Below, piece by piece: positions 7,201 through 16,748 of a DNA stretch of 45,424 nucleotides. This DNA is from Candidatus Cloacimonetes bacterium HGW-Cloacimonetes-1 (GTDB lineage: Bacteria > Cloacimonadota > Cloacimonadia > Cloacimonadales > Cloacimonadaceae). The stretch is taken from NCBI GenBank assembly GCA_002841975.1, contig PHBQ01000012.1:1-45424 (forward strand). Reading direction: 5' to 3'. How positions within the stretch are numbered: position 1 is the first letter of the stretch; each line of letters opens with the position of its first letter. Below the pieces are notes generated by a model that saw nothing but the letters and a program-made list of their open reading frames with translations, did not search any database and was not told where the DNA came from. Position numbers and translations under genes: made by a program.

Positions 7201-8031
7201 ATGGGAATTAAGAAATATAAACCAATTACACCTACTCTTCGGTTCCGTACCGGATACACCTTTGAAGAGATTACTACCGATACTCCGGAAAAGTCATTGC
7301 TCAAAAAAATGAGCAAATCCGGTGGACGCAACAATATGGGACGCATCACTTGCCGCCATCGCGGTGGTGGTACACGTCGTCATTATCGCATCATTGATTT
7401 CAAGCGCGATAAAGCCGGTGTTCCAGCTAAAGTTGCAACTATAGAATACGATCCAAATCGTACAGCCCGCATCGCATTGTTGCACTATGTTGATGGCGAA
7501 AAAAGATACATCATCGCTCCCGATGGTTTGGCAGTAGGTACCATGATTATGTCCGGTCCTACAGCAGAGATTATGGTCGGTAATGCGATGGCATTGGAAC
7601 GGATCCCACTTGGCTCCTTTGTGCATAACATCGAGCTGAAAAAGGGTCGTGGCGGACAGATTGCACGTAGTGCCGGTACTTATGGTCAAGTGATTGCCAA
7701 AGACGGAAACTATGTCCACGTCAAAATGCCTTCCAATGATGTACATTTGATTCGCAAAGAATGTCTTGCTACAATCGGACAGGTCAGCAATCCTGATCAC
7801 AACTTGATTCAATTGGGTAAAGCCGGTCGCAAACGCTGGATGGGAATCCGTCCTACCGTGCGTGGTGTTGCCATGAATCCAGTTGATCACCCGATGGGTG
7901 GTGGTGAAGGTAAAACCTCCGGTGGTGGACATCCAGTATCACCATGGGGCAAACCTGCCAAAGGCGGAAAGACCCGTAAAAACAAAAAGTACTCCGATAA
8001 ATATATCGTGAAATCGACCAAGAAGAGATAG
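7201..8031 (+). CDS. rplB: 50S ribosomal protein L2
   Basis: 276 residues, normal for L2, which stabilises subunit association and the peptidyl transferase centre. The C-terminal region has the hallmark [18 protein letters not shown] stretch with the conserved His, followed by a basic tail. The N-terminus [15 protein letters not shown] is typical. A GGGG-rich binding site lies between the rplW stop and ATG 7201. A large opposite-strand frame over this gene is a shadow. Confidence 0.98.
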   Translation: MGIKKYKPITPTLRFRTGYTFEEITTDTPEKSLLKKMSKSGGRNNMGRITCRHRGGGTRRHYRIIDFKRDKAGVPAKVATIEYDPNRTARIALLHYVDGEKRYIIAPDGLAVGTMIMSGPTAEIMVGNAMALERIPLGSFVHNIELKKGRGGQIARSAGTYGQVIAKDGNYVHVKMPSNDVHLIRKECLATIGQVSNPDHNLIQLGKAGRKRWMGIRPTVRGVAMNPVDHPMGGGEGKTSGGGHPVSPWGKPAKGGKTRKNKKYSDKYIVKSTKKR

Positions 8032-8046
8032 GGGAGGAAATAGATA

Positions 8047-8322
8047 ATGGCACGTTCAGTAAAAAAAGGGCCTTTCGTTGATGGTCACCTTCTTGTAAAA
8101 GTCGAGAGACTCAATGTCGACAGCAAGAAAACCGTTATCAAGACCTGGTCGCGTCGCTCGGTCATATTACCCACCTTTATCGGTCACACCTTTTCCGTAC
8201 ACAACGGTCATAAGTTTGTACCGGTTTATGTGACGGAAAATATGGTCGGTCACAAGTTGGGAGAATTTTCACCCACACGTACATATCGTGGTCACAAAGA
8301 AAAGAAGAAAAAGGGTAAATAG
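8047..8322 (+). CDS. rpsS: 30S ribosomal protein S19
   Basis: 91 residues. S19 sits in the 30S head near the A-site finger and pairs with S13, encoded later in this operon. The translation [15 protein letters not shown] and the [19 protein letters not shown] segment are diagnostic. GGGAGGAAA upstream provides the ribosome binding site. The C-terminus is basic, as usual. Confidence 0.97.
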   Translation: MARSVKKGPFVDGHLLVKVERLNVDSKKTVIKTWSRRSVILPTFIGHTFSVHNGHKFVPVYVTENMVGHKLGEFSPTRTYRGHKEKKKKGK

Positions 8323-8333
8323 GAGACTTACTA

Positions 8334-8672
8334 ATGGAAGCTAAATCTAAACTTCGTTTTGCCCGTGGCTCCGCTCGTAAAGCACGTTTGGTCCTTGATC
8401 AAGTGCGTTACAAAAAAGTCACAGAAGCACAGAATATTCTTCGTTTCTCACGTCGAAGAGCAGCCGGATTGATCGGGAAGCTGTTGCAATCTGCAATCGC
8501 TAATGCCCAAGTCAAAGATCCGAAGATAGATTTGAATACGGTATTTGTAACCCAAGCTTTTGCGGATGAAGGTCCGGCTATGAAGCGTTACATGCCAAGA
8601 GCACAGGGTAGAGCCTTTATGATTCGTCGTCCGACTTGTCATATCTCCCTTGAAATTCAGACCATAGAATAG
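8334..8672 (+). CDS. rplV: 50S ribosomal protein L22
   Basis: 112 residues. L22 contacts all domains of 23S rRNA and extends a beta-hairpin into the exit tunnel. Recognised by the N-terminal FARGSARKARLVLDQVR segment and the C-terminal hairpin with PRAQGRAFMIRRPTCHI. It starts with ATG 12 nt after rpsS and ends 10 nt before rpsC. Confidence 0.96.
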   Translation: MEAKSKLRFARGSARKARLVLDQVRYKKVTEAQNILRFSRRRAAGLIGKLLQSAIANAQVKDPKIDLNTVFVTQAFADEGPAMKRYMPRAQGRAFMIRRPTCHISLEIQTIE

Positions 8673-8682
8673 GAGGATTCCC

Positions 8683-9330
8683 TTGGGACAGAAAATACAT
8701 CCTATACTGTATCGCCTCGGACTTAACAAGGATACCGAATCCATTTGGTTTGCACAAGGATCATCTTATGTGGAATTTCTTCAGGAAGATATCAAAGTCC
8801 GCGCCTACATTCGTAAGCGTTTGACCAACAAAATGGTTTCGACGATCAAGATCTCCCGCAAGACCACTTCGATTACGATCGATATTCATACAGCCCGTCC
8901 AGGTCTTGTGATCGGTAAAAAGGGCGAAGACATTGAAAAACTTCGCAACGAATTAAATGTACTAATAAACAAAAACCGTAAATCGCCTATAACTGTTTCG
9001 ATCAACATCGAGCAGATTGACAGAATGTGGTTAGATGCCCGGTTGGCAGGCATGGAAATTGCCCGTCAGTTAGAGGAACGTGTATCCTTCCGTCGCGCCA
9101 TGAAAATGGCCATTCGCAACGTCTTAAAAGATGGTGCATTAGGAGTCAAAGTTCAGGTCTCAGGCCGCCTTGGTGGTGCTGAAATAGCCAGAACCGAGCG
9201 TTACAAACAAGGCAGAACCCCTCTCCACACACTTAGAGCTGATATAGACTATGCGAACGTCGAAGCTTCGACTACGTATGGTATCATCGGCATTAAAGTG
9301 TGGATCTACAAGGGCGATATTTTAAGCTAA
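8683..9330 (+). CDS. rpsC: 30S ribosomal protein S3
   Basis: 215 residues. S3 lies at the mRNA entry site of the 30S subunit. The start is TTG at 8683 after AGGAGG, because the next residues GQKIHP are the invariant S3 N-terminus. The type-2 KH domain is visible with VIGKKGEDI (GxxG loop) around residue 77. The C-terminal domain contains the GRLGGAEIARTE motif. Confidence 0.97.
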   Translation: MGQKIHPILYRLGLNKDTESIWFAQGSSYVEFLQEDIKVRAYIRKRLTNKMVSTIKISRKTTSITIDIHTARPGLVIGKKGEDIEKLRNELNVLINKNRKSPITVSINIEQIDRMWLDARLAGMEIARQLEERVSFRRAMKMAIRNVLKDGALGVKVQVSGRLGGAEIARTERYKQGRTPLHTLRADIDYANVEASTTYGIIGIKVWIYKGDILS

Positions 9331-9342
9331 AAGGAGCAATGA

Positions 9343-9762
9343 ATGTTAGCACCAAAGAAGATAAAATATCGTAAGCAGATGAAAGGTAGAAGAACCGGTC
9401 TGGCATGGACAGGTTCCGATATCAGTTTTGGAGATTATGGTCTCATGGCAGCGGAAGCTGCTTGGATCAGCAGTCGTCAGATCGAAGCTGCTCGTATTGC
9501 TATCACACGTCATATGAAACGTCTCGGTAAAGTTTGGATCCGCATATTCCCGGATAAGCCAGTCACCTCGAAGCCTGCTGAAACCCGTATGGGTAAAGGT
9601 AAAGGCGCACCAGAATATTGGGTGGCAGTTGTACTTCCCGGAAGAATCATGTTCGAGCTTGAAGGCGTTGACCCCAAAATCGCAAAAGAAGCAATGAGAC
9701 TTGCGGCACACAAGCTGCCCATCAAGACTCGTATGATTGCACGCGAAGGATTAGAGTTATGA
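9343..9762 (+). CDS. rplP: 50S ribosomal protein L16
   Basis: 139 residues, standard size. L16 organises the A-site tRNA region of the 50S subunit. It begins [16 protein letters not shown] and contains the [22 protein letters not shown] motif, both diagnostic. It starts 12 nt after rpsC and overlaps the rpmC start by 4 nt (ATGA). Confidence 0.97.
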   Translation: MLAPKKIKYRKQMKGRRTGLAWTGSDISFGDYGLMAAEAAWISSRQIEAARIAITRHMKRLGKVWIRIFPDKPVTSKPAETRMGKGKGAPEYWVAVVLPGRIMFELEGVDPKIAKEAMRLAAHKLPIKTRMIAREGLEL

Positions 9763-9953
9763 AGACAGAAGAATTACGCGAACTATCAATCACTGAATTG
9801 AATGCAAAGATGGAACAACTGAGAATCGAGATGTTTAATCTCCGTTTTCAAAAAGCGAAGAATTTGCTGGATAGAACTGATAGAGTCCGTTTTGTAAGAC
9901 GTGACATCGCCCGCATCCTAACTATTATCAAGCAATTAGATAATTCGAAGTGA
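9759..9953 (+). CDS. rpmC: 50S ribosomal protein L29
   Basis: 64 residues, a two-helix protein near the exit tunnel that contacts L23. The pattern [20 protein letters not shown] followed by an [10 protein letters not shown] segment fits L29. The ATG lies inside the rplP stop. Gene order L16-L29-S17 is the bacterial standard. Confidence 0.95.
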   Translation: MKTEELRELSITELNAKMEQLRIEMFNLRFQKAKNLLDRTDRVRFVRRDIARILTIIKQLDNSK

Positions 9954-9961
9954 GGTGAATA

Positions 9962-10216
9962 ATGGCTATTGCATCAAAAATGATCAAACAAGGTATTGTA
10001 GTCAGTGACAAGAATGACAAGACTATAGTAGTGAAAGTCGAACGCCAGTTCATTCATCCACTGTATAAGAAAACTGTTCGTCGGCATAAAAAGTTTATGG
10101 CGCACGACGAGCTCAATGATGCCCATGAAGGCGATACAGTCCAGATTATGGAATATCGTCCCATGAGTGCCCGTAAACGCTGGATTCTACACAAAGTTGT
10201 AGATAGAAGCAAGTAA
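9962..10216 (+). CDS. rpsQ: 30S ribosomal protein S17
   Basis: 84 residues, an OB-fold primary 16S rRNA binder. The segment [19 protein letters not shown] and the later [19 protein letters not shown] are typical. A GAGGTGA binding site lies between rpmC and ATG 9962. It is followed by rplN after 12 nt. Confidence 0.96.
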   Translation: MAIASKMIKQGIVVSDKNDKTIVVKVERQFIHPLYKKTVRRHKKFMAHDELNDAHEGDTVQIMEYRPMSARKRWILHKVVDRSK

Positions 10217-10228
10217 AGGGGTTTTGGA

Positions 10229-10597
10229 ATGATTCAAGTTCAAACAATCATGAATATCGCCGATAACTCCGGTGCCAAGAAAGCAATGTGCATAAAAGTA
10301 CTTGGTGGCACCAGAAGAAAATACGCCTCCGTAGGAGACGTAATAGTTGTCGCGATCAAGTCCGCCACTCCCGGCGGAAAAGTTAAAAAAGGTACTGTCG
10401 AAAAAGCAGTTATCGTGCGTACGTCCAAAGAAGTCCGTCGTGCCGACGGCTCTTATATCCGTTTTGCAGATAACGCTGCTGTCATCATTGATGAAAAGCA
10501 CGAACCCAAAGGTACCCGTATATTTGGCCCGGTAGCACGTGAATTACGCGATCATGGTTTCATGAAAATCGTATCACTGGCTCCGGAAGTGTTGTAG
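10229..10597 (+). CDS. rplN: 50S ribosomal protein L14
   Basis: 122 residues, exactly the usual L14 length. L14 forms an intersubunit bridge. It begins [21 protein letters not shown], and NNAAVIID-like and [13 protein letters not shown] segments follow, as expected. ATG 10229 is preceded by AAAGGGG. No anomaly was seen. Confidence 0.97.
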   Translation: MIQVQTIMNIADNSGAKKAMCIKVLGGTRRKYASVGDVIVVAIKSATPGGKVKKGTVEKAVIVRTSKEVRRADGSYIRFADNAAVIIDEKHEPKGTRIFGPVARELRDHGFMKIVSLAPEVL

Positions 10598-10605
10598 GAG
10601 GAACG

Positions 10606-10923
10606 ATGTCTGATAACTTACATTTAAAAAAAGGTGATTACGTAATCGTTTTATCCGGTGCCGACAAAGGTAAAAAAGGTCGTGTGTTGAAGTCATTCCC
10701 TACCAAAAAACGCGTTATCGTGGAAAAGGTAAATATGATGAAGAAGCATGCCAAGCCATCACAAAGAAACCCACAGGGCGGGATCATCACAATGGAAGCT
10801 GCTATCAACGCCTCCAACGTAATGCTGTTCAATGAAAAATTGAATACTGTCACCAAAGCCGTGGTCGTTGTACGTGAAGGACACCGTGTCCGCATTTGTA
10901 AGAAATCTGGTGATGAGATCTAA
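10606..10923 (+). CDS. rplX: 50S ribosomal protein L24
   Basis: 105 residues, one of the two initiators of 50S assembly. The KOW motif is visible at the N-terminus (KGDYVIVLSGADKGKKGRV). The later HAKPSQRNPQGGIITMEAAI segment is diagnostic. Start ATG 10606 follows GGAGGA directly after rplN. Confidence 0.96.
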   Translation: MSDNLHLKKGDYVIVLSGADKGKKGRVLKSFPTKKRVIVEKVNMMKKHAKPSQRNPQGGIITMEAAINASNVMLFNEKLNTVTKAVVVVREGHRVRICKKSGDEI

Positions 10924-10933
10924 GGAGCGCTGA

Positions 10934-11479
10934 ATGAACAGATTAAAAGAGAACTACCTTACTTTAGTCAGACCGGCTTTAGTAAAGCGCTTTGCTTACA
11001 AGAACCCACACCAAGTTCCACGTATGGAAAAAGTCATCATAAGTATGGGCGTTGGTGCTGCTACGCAGAACAAGGCGATGCTTGACAACTCCATCAAAGA
11101 CATGGAACAGATTACAGGTCGCAAAGCGGTTGTAACATTGGCTCGTAAGTCAATATCCAACTTCAAGCTTCGTCAAGGTATGCCCATAGGTTGCAAAGTA
11201 ACCTTACGCGGCGAAGTGATGTATGAATTCTTTGATAGATTAATCTCGATCGTAATACCCAGGATTCGTGACTTCAAGGGGCTTTCAGCCACTGCTTTTG
11301 ATGGTCGCGGAAACTACTCAATGGGATTGAAAGAACAGACTGTTTTTCCAGAAATTGAATACGATAAGATTGATGCAGTTCGTGGCATGAATATCACAAT
11401 AGTAACCTCTGCACATACAGATGAAGAGTGCAGAGAATTGTTGAAAGAACTTGGTATGCCATTCCATAAGAACCAATAA
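10934..11479 (+). CDS. rplE: 50S ribosomal protein L5
   Basis: 181 residues, the 5S rRNA-binding protein. Typical features are [14 protein letters not shown], the [20 protein letters not shown] segment and [14 protein letters not shown]. It starts 10 nt after rplX with a GGAG site and leads to rpsN in the standard order L24-L5-S14-S8. Confidence 0.97.
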   Translation: MNRLKENYLTLVRPALVKRFAYKNPHQVPRMEKVIISMGVGAATQNKAMLDNSIKDMEQITGRKAVVTLARKSISNFKLRQGMPIGCKVTLRGEVMYEFFDRLISIVIPRIRDFKGLSATAFDGRGNYSMGLKEQTVFPEIEYDKIDAVRGMNITIVTSAHTDEECRELLKELGMPFHKNQ

Positions 11480-11490
11480 GGAGAATTATC

Positions 11491-11676
11491 TTGGCAAAAA
11501 CATCACTCATAATTAAGCAACAAAGAACTCCCAAGTTCAAGGTAAGAAAATACAACCGTTGTATGCTTTGCGGTCGTCCACGGGCTTTCATGCGCGATTT
11601 TGGCATGTGCCGCCTGTGCTTCCGTAAATATGCTTCCCAGGGTCATATCCCCGGGATAACCAGAGCGAGTTGGTAA
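11491..11676 (+). CDS. rpsN: 30S ribosomal protein S14, zinc-binding type
   Basis: 61 residues, the short type Z form. Two CxxC pairs, C24/C27 and C40/C43, form the zinc site; the intervening segment is [12 protein letters not shown]. The start is TTG at 11491 after AAGGAG, since MAKTS is the expected N-terminus. No long zinc-free paralogue is visible here. Confidence 0.96.
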   Translation: MAKTSLIIKQQRTPKFKVRKYNRCMLCGRPRAFMRDFGMCRLCFRKYASQGHIPGITRASW

Positions 11677-11693
11677 ATACATGGAGGAAATAA

Positions 11694-12107
11694 ATGAGCG
11701 TAAGTGATCCGATAGCTGATGCATTAACAAAGATCCGCAATGCATATCGTGCCGGTCATACGCAGGTCATCATCAACCACAATAAGCTTGCAGAAGCTAT
11801 TGCGAAGATACTTGCTGATGAAAACTTCGTTAACAGTACTCAGGTCTTGGATAGAGACCCCGAGAACAAAATTAATTATAGACGGATACTGATTAACCTT
11901 CGCTACACAAACAATGGTCAACCCATTGTTTTGGGCTTGGTTAGAATATCCAAACCAGGACGTCGTGTTTACGTCAAAGCTGATAATTTACCCAGCGTAT
12001 TTAACAACACAGGTTGCGCGATTATTTCTACTAGCGCAGGTGTAATGGTTGATCGTGATGCCCGTAAATTGGGTGTCGGTGGTGAATTTGTCTGCAAGGT
12101 CTGGTAG
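11694..12107 (+). CDS. rpsH: 30S ribosomal protein S8
   Basis: 137 residues, slightly longer than the common 130-133. S8 binds helix 21 of 16S rRNA and in Escherichia coli regulates the spc operon. Typical features are the MSVSDPIADALTKIRNA start and a C-terminal STSAGVMVDRDARK..GGEFVCKVW segment. ATG 11694 follows GGAGG. Confidence 0.97.
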   Translation: MSVSDPIADALTKIRNAYRAGHTQVIINHNKLAEAIAKILADENFVNSTQVLDRDPENKINYRRILINLRYTNNGQPIVLGLVRISKPGRRVYVKADNLPSVFNNTGCAIISTSAGVMVDRDARKLGVGGEFVCKVW

Positions 12108-12115
12108 GAGGAATT

Positions 12116-12688
12116 ATGTCACGAATTGGTAAAGCCCCTATCAAACTTCCAGCAGACGTAACAGTGACTATTGACGGTGCTACCGTTAATGTGAAAGGTC
12201 AGCTTGGTCAGTTGAGCTACGAGATGCTGGAAGGCATCACAGCCGAACAGAACGAAAACGTTCTGGTCGTGAAACGTGCCGACGAAACCAGATGCATGCG
12301 CGCATATCACGGATTATCCAGAGCTTTGATCCAAAACATGGTGACTGGCGTAAGTACTGGTTATTTGATCACTCTTCAAGTGATTGGTACCGGTTACTCT
12401 TCTGAAGTCAGAGGCCCATGGTTGCGGATGGTATTGGGATATTCACACGATATACTCCTGCAAATCCCGGAAGGATTAAAGGTCGAGACACAAGCCGTTC
12501 CACGTTCCAAAGGAACCCGTGCGGACTTGACCAGCATTATCCGGATCAATGGTATCGACAAACAGTTGGTGGGACAATTTGCAGCCGAAGTACGTGGTTG
12601 CCGTCCTCCCGAAAACTATAAAGGTAAAGGTGTCCGTTATCATGATGAGCACGTTACCATCAAAGCCGGTAAAGCCGGTTCGAAGTAA
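12116..12688 (+). CDS. rplF: 50S ribosomal protein L6
   Basis: 190 residues, a bit above the usual 178-180, with two tandem alpha/beta domains. It starts MSRIGKAPIKLP and ends with the diagnostic PPENYKGKGVRYHDEHV segment. It contacts the sarcin-ricin loop region. It starts 8 nt after rpsH with GGAGG. Confidence 0.97.
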   Translation: MSRIGKAPIKLPADVTVTIDGATVNVKGQLGQLSYEMLEGITAEQNENVLVVKRADETRCMRAYHGLSRALIQNMVTGVSTGYLITLQVIGTGYSSEVRGPWLRMVLGYSHDILLQIPEGLKVETQAVPRSKGTRADLTSIIRINGIDKQLVGQFAAEVRGCRPPENYKGKGVRYHDEHVTIKAGKAGSK

Positions 12689-12701
12689 TTGAGGTGTCGA
12701 T

Positions 12702-13073
12702 ATGATTAAAGAAAGTCACATTAAAAAAAATGCGCTGCGTACTCGTCGTAGAGCTGCGATTCGCAAACGTCTCAGTGGCACCACGATACGCCCAAGACTT
12801 GCTGTATTCCGTAGTTTGAATAATATCTATGCTCAAATCATAGATGACAGCAAAGGAATTACTCTGCTCTCTCTTTCCACCTTATCAAAGGATATCCAAT
12901 TGGACGAGGGACTCAAGAAAACCGAAAAAAGCTTTCAGATCGGTCTGAAACTCGGCGAGAAAGCTGTAGCTTCCGGTATCAGTTTGGTTGCCTTTGATCG
13001 TTCCGGATACAAGTATCATGGCAGAGTTAAGGCTCTTGCTGATGGTGCTCGCAAAGCCGGTTTAGTATTTTAA
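12702..13073 (+). CDS. rplR: 50S ribosomal protein L18
   Basis: 123 residues, a 5S rRNA-binding protein acting with L5. The basic N-terminus, the [20 protein letters not shown] strand and the C-terminal [20 protein letters not shown] segment are diagnostic. ATG 12702 follows a GAGGTG site; it is followed by rpsE after 11 nt. Confidence 0.96.
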   Translation: MIKESHIKKNALRTRRRAAIRKRLSGTTIRPRLAVFRSLNNIYAQIIDDSKGITLLSLSTLSKDIQLDEGLKKTEKSFQIGLKLGEKAVASGISLVAFDRSGYKYHGRVKALADGARKAGLVF

Positions 13074-13084
13074 GGGAGGAAAGC

Positions 13085-13603
13085 TTGCGTTACGAACATA
13101 ATACACCAGAAGAAGAAAAATTAGTCGAAAAAATCATAGAAACTAAGCGTGTTGCAAAGGTCGTGAAAGGCGGCAGAAACTTCAGCTTTAGCGCCATCAT
13201 CGTTGTCGGTGATCGTAAAGGTAATGTTGGAGTAGGCACCGGAAAAGCCAACGAAATCGTTGATGCTATCCGTAAAGCCAAAGAAAAAGCCTTGAAGTCC
13301 ATGTTTCACGTTTCTATCGTCAAAGGAACTATTCCTCATGAATTGGTTGCTCGCTATGGTGCCAGCAGAATCATGATGAAACCCGCTTCTCAGGGTACAG
13401 GAGTTATCTCCGGTGGTACAGCTCGTGCCATCTTTGAAGCAGCAGGTATTCAGAATATTCTCTGTAAATCATTGGGCTCCAACTCACCCTGTAACGTTGT
13501 GAAAGCTGTAACTAGTGGTTTGAAGTCTATGCGTACCATTCATGATATCGCCAAACTTCGTAACAAAACTGTTGCAGAGTTGACAGGTCAGGAGGAGAAA
13601 TGA
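13085..13603 (+). CDS. rpsE: 30S ribosomal protein S5
   Basis: 172 residues, with the N-terminal dsRNA-binding-like domain (VVKGGRNFSFSAIIVVGD) and the GNVGVGTGKANEI loop typical of S5, which governs decoding accuracy. The start is TTG at 13085, 5 nt after GGGAGGAAAG; no in-frame ATG lies near it. It overlaps rpmD by 4 nt. Confidence 0.96.
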   Translation: MRYEHNTPEEEKLVEKIIETKRVAKVVKGGRNFSFSAIIVVGDRKGNVGVGTGKANEIVDAIRKAKEKALKSMFHVSIVKGTIPHELVARYGASRIMMKPASQGTGVISGGTARAIFEAAGIQNILCKSLGSNSPCNVVKAVTSGLKSMRTIHDIAKLRNKTVAELTGQEEK

Positions 13604-13785
13604 AGATAAAGGTTACTCAGATTCGCAGTACAATTAAGCGCAAAGATGCTCACAAACGTGTCATCGAATCGCTTGGTCTTGGCAGAATCGGTAAAAGCCG
13701 GATTCATGACGATAGTCCATGTATACGTGGTATGATCAATAAAGTGTCATACCTTTTAGAAGTTGAAGACGTGCAGGGAGAATAA
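13600..13785 (+). CDS. rpmD: 50S ribosomal protein L30
   Basis: 61 residues, normal for bacterial L30. The segment KVTQIRSTIKRKDAHKRVIE and the later SLGLGRIGKS are characteristic. ATG 13600 lies in the rpsE stop (ATGA). L30 is absent from some bacterial lineages but present here. Confidence 0.95.
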   Translation: MKIKVTQIRSTIKRKDAHKRVIESLGLGRIGKSRIHDDSPCIRGMINKVSYLLEVEDVQGE

Positions 13786-13787
13786 TA

Positions 13788-14243
13788 ATGTTAACACTCA
13801 GTAATCTTGGAAAACCTGCTGGAAGAAAAAACAAAAAACGTCTTGGTAAAGGCGAAGGTTCAGGAACCGGTAAACAATCGGGTCGTGGACATAAGGGCAG
13901 AAAAGCCCGCGCCGGTGGTACAGTACCATCATGGTTTGAAGGCGGTCAGATGCCTATTCAACGCCGCTTACCAAAACGTGGCTTCAAAAACATCTTCCGC
14001 GTTTCATACCGTATTCTAAATATAAGCAGTCTGCAAGACCGTGAAGAAACTGTATTTGATATCCAGATCCTGGAACAGATTGGTCTGATTCCATCATCCG
14101 GACAGAAAGGCAGCTTCCCAGTCAAAGTCTTGGCAGCTACCAATGTAGAATTCACAAAAGCCGTTCAGATCAAAGTCAATGCCTTTTCTAAACGTGCCAT
14201 CGAACTGATAGAAAAGAACGGCGGTAAGGCGGAGGTAGAGTAA
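13788..14243 (+). CDS. rplO: 50S ribosomal protein L15
   Basis: 151 residues. The glycine- and lysine-rich N-terminal extension (KRLGKGEGSGTGKQSGRGHK) threads into 23S rRNA; the C-terminal domain has the KAVQIKVNAFSKRAIELIE segment. It starts 2 nt after rpmD and ends 1 nt before secY, the usual order. Confidence 0.96.
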   Translation: MLTLSNLGKPAGRKNKKRLGKGEGSGTGKQSGRGHKGRKARAGGTVPSWFEGGQMPIQRRLPKRGFKNIFRVSYRILNISSLQDREETVFDIQILEQIGLIPSSGQKGSFPVKVLAATNVEFTKAVQIKVNAFSKRAIELIEKNGGKAEVE

Positions 14244-14244
14244 C

Positions 14245-15561
14245 TTGATCAAGACAATTGCTAATATGTTCCGGATCCCGGATCTGAAAAAGAAGATATT
14301 ATTAACGGCGCTGTTCCTGATCTTGTACAGAATGGGGAGCTTCGTCCCCGTTCCCGGCGTAAATGCCACAGCTTTGAAAGCTTTCTTTGATACTGCCAGA
14401 GAGCAAGGTAACACTCTCTTTGGTTTGTTGGATCTTTTCGTGGGTGGTAATTTCGAGCGTGCATCAGTTTTTGCCTTGGGTATCATGCCCTATATTACGG
14501 CATCAATTGTGATTCAATTGCTCGGAAGTATCGTGCCCTATTTTGAAAAGCTTCGCAAAGAAGGTGCTGATGGGCAGAAAAAAATGAATCAGATCACACG
14601 CTATGCCACAGTCGGATTGGCAGCATTCAATGCTGTTACTATCACATTGTGGCTCTCCAGTCTCTCTGGAGGCGTCGTTGTCAACTCAAGTCTCGTATTT
14701 CATTTGACGGGTATTATTACCCTGATCACCGGTACCATGATTGTTATGTGGCTCGGTGAACAGATTACGGAACATGGTATTGGCAATGGTATATCTATGA
14801 TCATTTTTGCAGGTATCATCGCCCGCTACCCGGCAGGATTTATAAAAATGTTCCAAATGATTGCCTTAGATGGCTCATATCTTTGGAAAGCAGCTGTTGC
14901 AATCCTCTTGATGGTTGGCGTAACAGCAGCGGTGATTTTCGTGACTGAAGCCATGCGTAAGATTCCGGTTCAATATGCAAAAAGAATCGTAGGAAGACGC
15001 GTCTATGGTGGCCAGAGCACATATATACCGCTGCGTGTGAATACTGCCGGTGTGATTCCTATTATCTTTGCTCAATCTGTGATCATGTTTCCTGCTACTA
15101 TTGCAGCGATCTTTGGAAAGGGCGGCGGTTTTTGGGCCACATTACAGAATTGGTTATCTCCCGGTGCAGCACTATATACATTGCTGTATGTCGGTTTGAT
15201 TGTGTTCTTTGCGTATTTCTATACAGCAATAGTACTCAATCCTACCGAGATGGCGGAAAACATGGTAAAATATGGTGGCCATATTCCAGGCAAAAAACCA
15301 GGTAAGAAGACTGCTGATTATATCAATTCGGTATTGATCAGAATCACTCTTCCAGGTGCCATATTCTATGCATTTATCGCCTTGTTACCGGAGATAATGA
15401 GTAGTCGCTTCAATCTTCCGTTCTACTTTGGTGGAACCGGTTTGATCATCGTAGTTGGTGTTGCTTTGGATACACTTCAACAAATAGAATCACACTTAGT
15501 AATGCGTCATTATGATGGCTTTATGAAAAAGGGAAAACTGCGCGGCCGTTCAGGTTCGTGA
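14245..15561 (+). CDS. secY: preprotein translocase subunit SecY
   Basis: 438 residues with about ten hydrophobic segments. SecY is the channel of the Sec translocase, which should export the secreted proteins encoded in this window. The first helix region (LLTALFLILYRMGSFVPVPG) and the cytoplasmic loop with YAKRIVGRRVYGGQSTYIPL are diagnostic. The start is TTG at 14245 with GGAGG at about 14231-14235; a later ATG would cut the conserved IKTIANMFRIPDL N-terminus. Confidence 0.97.
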   Translation: MIKTIANMFRIPDLKKKILLTALFLILYRMGSFVPVPGVNATALKAFFDTAREQGNTLFGLLDLFVGGNFERASVFALGIMPYITASIVIQLLGSIVPYFEKLRKEGADGQKKMNQITRYATVGLAAFNAVTITLWLSSLSGGVVVNSSLVFHLTGIITLITGTMIVMWLGEQITEHGIGNGISMIIFAGIIARYPAGFIKMFQMIALDGSYLWKAAVAILLMVGVTAAVIFVTEAMRKIPVQYAKRIVGRRVYGGQSTYIPLRVNTAGVIPIIFAQSVIMFPATIAAIFGKGGGFWATLQNWLSPGAALYTLLYVGLIVFFAYFYTAIVLNPTEMAENMVKYGGHIPGKKPGKKTADYINSVLIRITLPGAIFYAFIALLPEIMSSRFNLPFYFGGTGLIIVVGVALDTLQQIESHLVMRHYDGFMKKGKLRGRSGS

Positions 15562-15586
15562 TAGTTTCACTAAAACGGAGTAGAGG

Positions 15587-16360
15587 ATGATTTATCTGAA
15601 AACAGAATCTGAAATCGAGAAAATGCGCCACAGTTGCCTGATGATAGCCGAGCTATTTGCAGCACTGGAAGAGTACATAGTACCCGGCACAGACACTCTC
15701 TTTCTGGATCAGTTTGCAGATGATTTTATTCGTTCCAGAAACGGGATACCATCTTTCAAGGGTTATGTTGTAGATGGCTTACCTCCGTTTCCCGGATCGA
15801 TCTGTGCTTCCGTGAATTCAGCCATTGTGCATGGATTGCCATCTAAGAAACGTGTTTTACAAGATGGAGACATCATCGGGATAGACGTCGGAGTTATCAA
15901 AAACGGATATCATGGAGATGCTGCCAGAACTTATGCTGTTGGGACTATCGGTGCTGAAGCTACACGACTGATGGATGTAACATCCGAATCGTTGAGACTT
16001 GGCATCGCACAAGCAATTCCCGGAAATCGCATAGGGGATATCTCCAATGCCATAGGATCCTACGTCCAAAAAGCCGGTTACTTTGTAGCTGACAATTTGA
16101 CAGGTCATGGTATTGGTCGCAGTCTCCACGAAGATCCCCAAGTACCCAATATTGGTGCTCCCGGCAAAGGTCCCAGAATCAAAGCTGGGATGACCTTGGC
16201 GATCGAGCCTATGGTAAATATTGGTACGAACCGCGTCAAAGAAATTGGATGGGAGTTCTTCTCTGCTGATGGTACACTATCAGCACACTTTGAACATACT
16301 ATCTTGGTTACCGATGGTGAACCTGAAATCCTAACAACTATCCGAGGTTTACATATATGA
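15587..16360 (+). CDS. map: methionine aminopeptidase, type I
   Basis: 257 residues. It removes the N-terminal Met from nascent proteins. The five metal ligands fit D100, D111, H174, E207 and E236, and the substrate-contacting His is H82. Length fits a type I enzyme without an N-terminal extension. The usual adk gene between secY and map is missing. The gene overlaps infA by 4 nt (ATGA). Confidence 0.96.
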   Translation: MIYLKTESEIEKMRHSCLMIAELFAALEEYIVPGTDTLFLDQFADDFIRSRNGIPSFKGYVVDGLPPFPGSICASVNSAIVHGLPSKKRVLQDGDIIGIDVGVIKNGYHGDAARTYAVGTIGAEATRLMDVTSESLRLGIAQAIPGNRIGDISNAIGSYVQKAGYFVADNLTGHGIGRSLHEDPQVPNIGAPGKGPRIKAGMTLAIEPMVNIGTNRVKEIGWEFFSADGTLSAHFEHTILVTDGEPEILTTIRGLHI

Positions 16361-16575
16361 CAAAAGCCGGCGTAATTGAAGTTGAAGGAATTGTGAAGGA
16401 AGCCCTTCCCAATACAACTTTTCGTGTGGAACTGGAAAATGGCCATGAAATACTGGCTCATAGTTCCGGTAAAATGCGAATGAACTATATACGTATTTTG
16501 CCCGGAGACAAGGTCAAAGTCGAGCTATCTCCTTATGACCTTAGCCGCGGGCGAATCACATATCGTTATAAATAA
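16357..16575 (+). CDS. infA: translation initiation factor IF-1
   Basis: 72 residues, a single OB fold that binds the 30S A site during initiation. Recognised from [20 protein letters not shown], then [20 protein letters not shown] and the terminal [11 protein letters not shown]. The first few residues (MTKAGVIE) differ from the common MAKEDVIE. Its ATG overlaps the map stop. Confidence 0.97.
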   Translation: MTKAGVIEVEGIVKEALPNTTFRVELENGHEILAHSSGKMRMNYIRILPGDKVKVELSPYDLSRGRITYRYK

Positions 16576-16617
16576 TCAGGCATTATATCCGTAATGGAAT
16601 AGTGCAGGGAGATAACA

Positions 16618-16734
16618 ATGAAAGTAAGAGCATCTGTTAAAATTGTCTGCAAAGACTGCAGAATAATAAAGCGCCACGGCGTGATCAGAGTTATCTGCAG
16701 CTCCAATCCAAAACATAAACAGAGACAGGGATAA
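16618..16734 (+). CDS. rpmJ: 50S ribosomal protein L36, zinc-binding type
   Basis: 38 residues, too short for routine ORF lists. It starts [15 protein letters not shown]11, C14, C27 and H33 form the expected zinc site. ATG 16618 is preceded by GGGAGATAAC. Its position between infA and rpsM is the standard one, which supports the call strongly. Confidence 0.96.
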   Translation: MKVRASVKIVCKDCRIIKRHGVIRVICSSNPKHKQRQG

Positions 16735-16748
16735 CAAGGAGGACCAAC

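Noticed and set aside
7294-7932. 212-codon minus-strand frame over rplB
   Set aside because: Shadow of the conserved L2 gene; no family resemblance.
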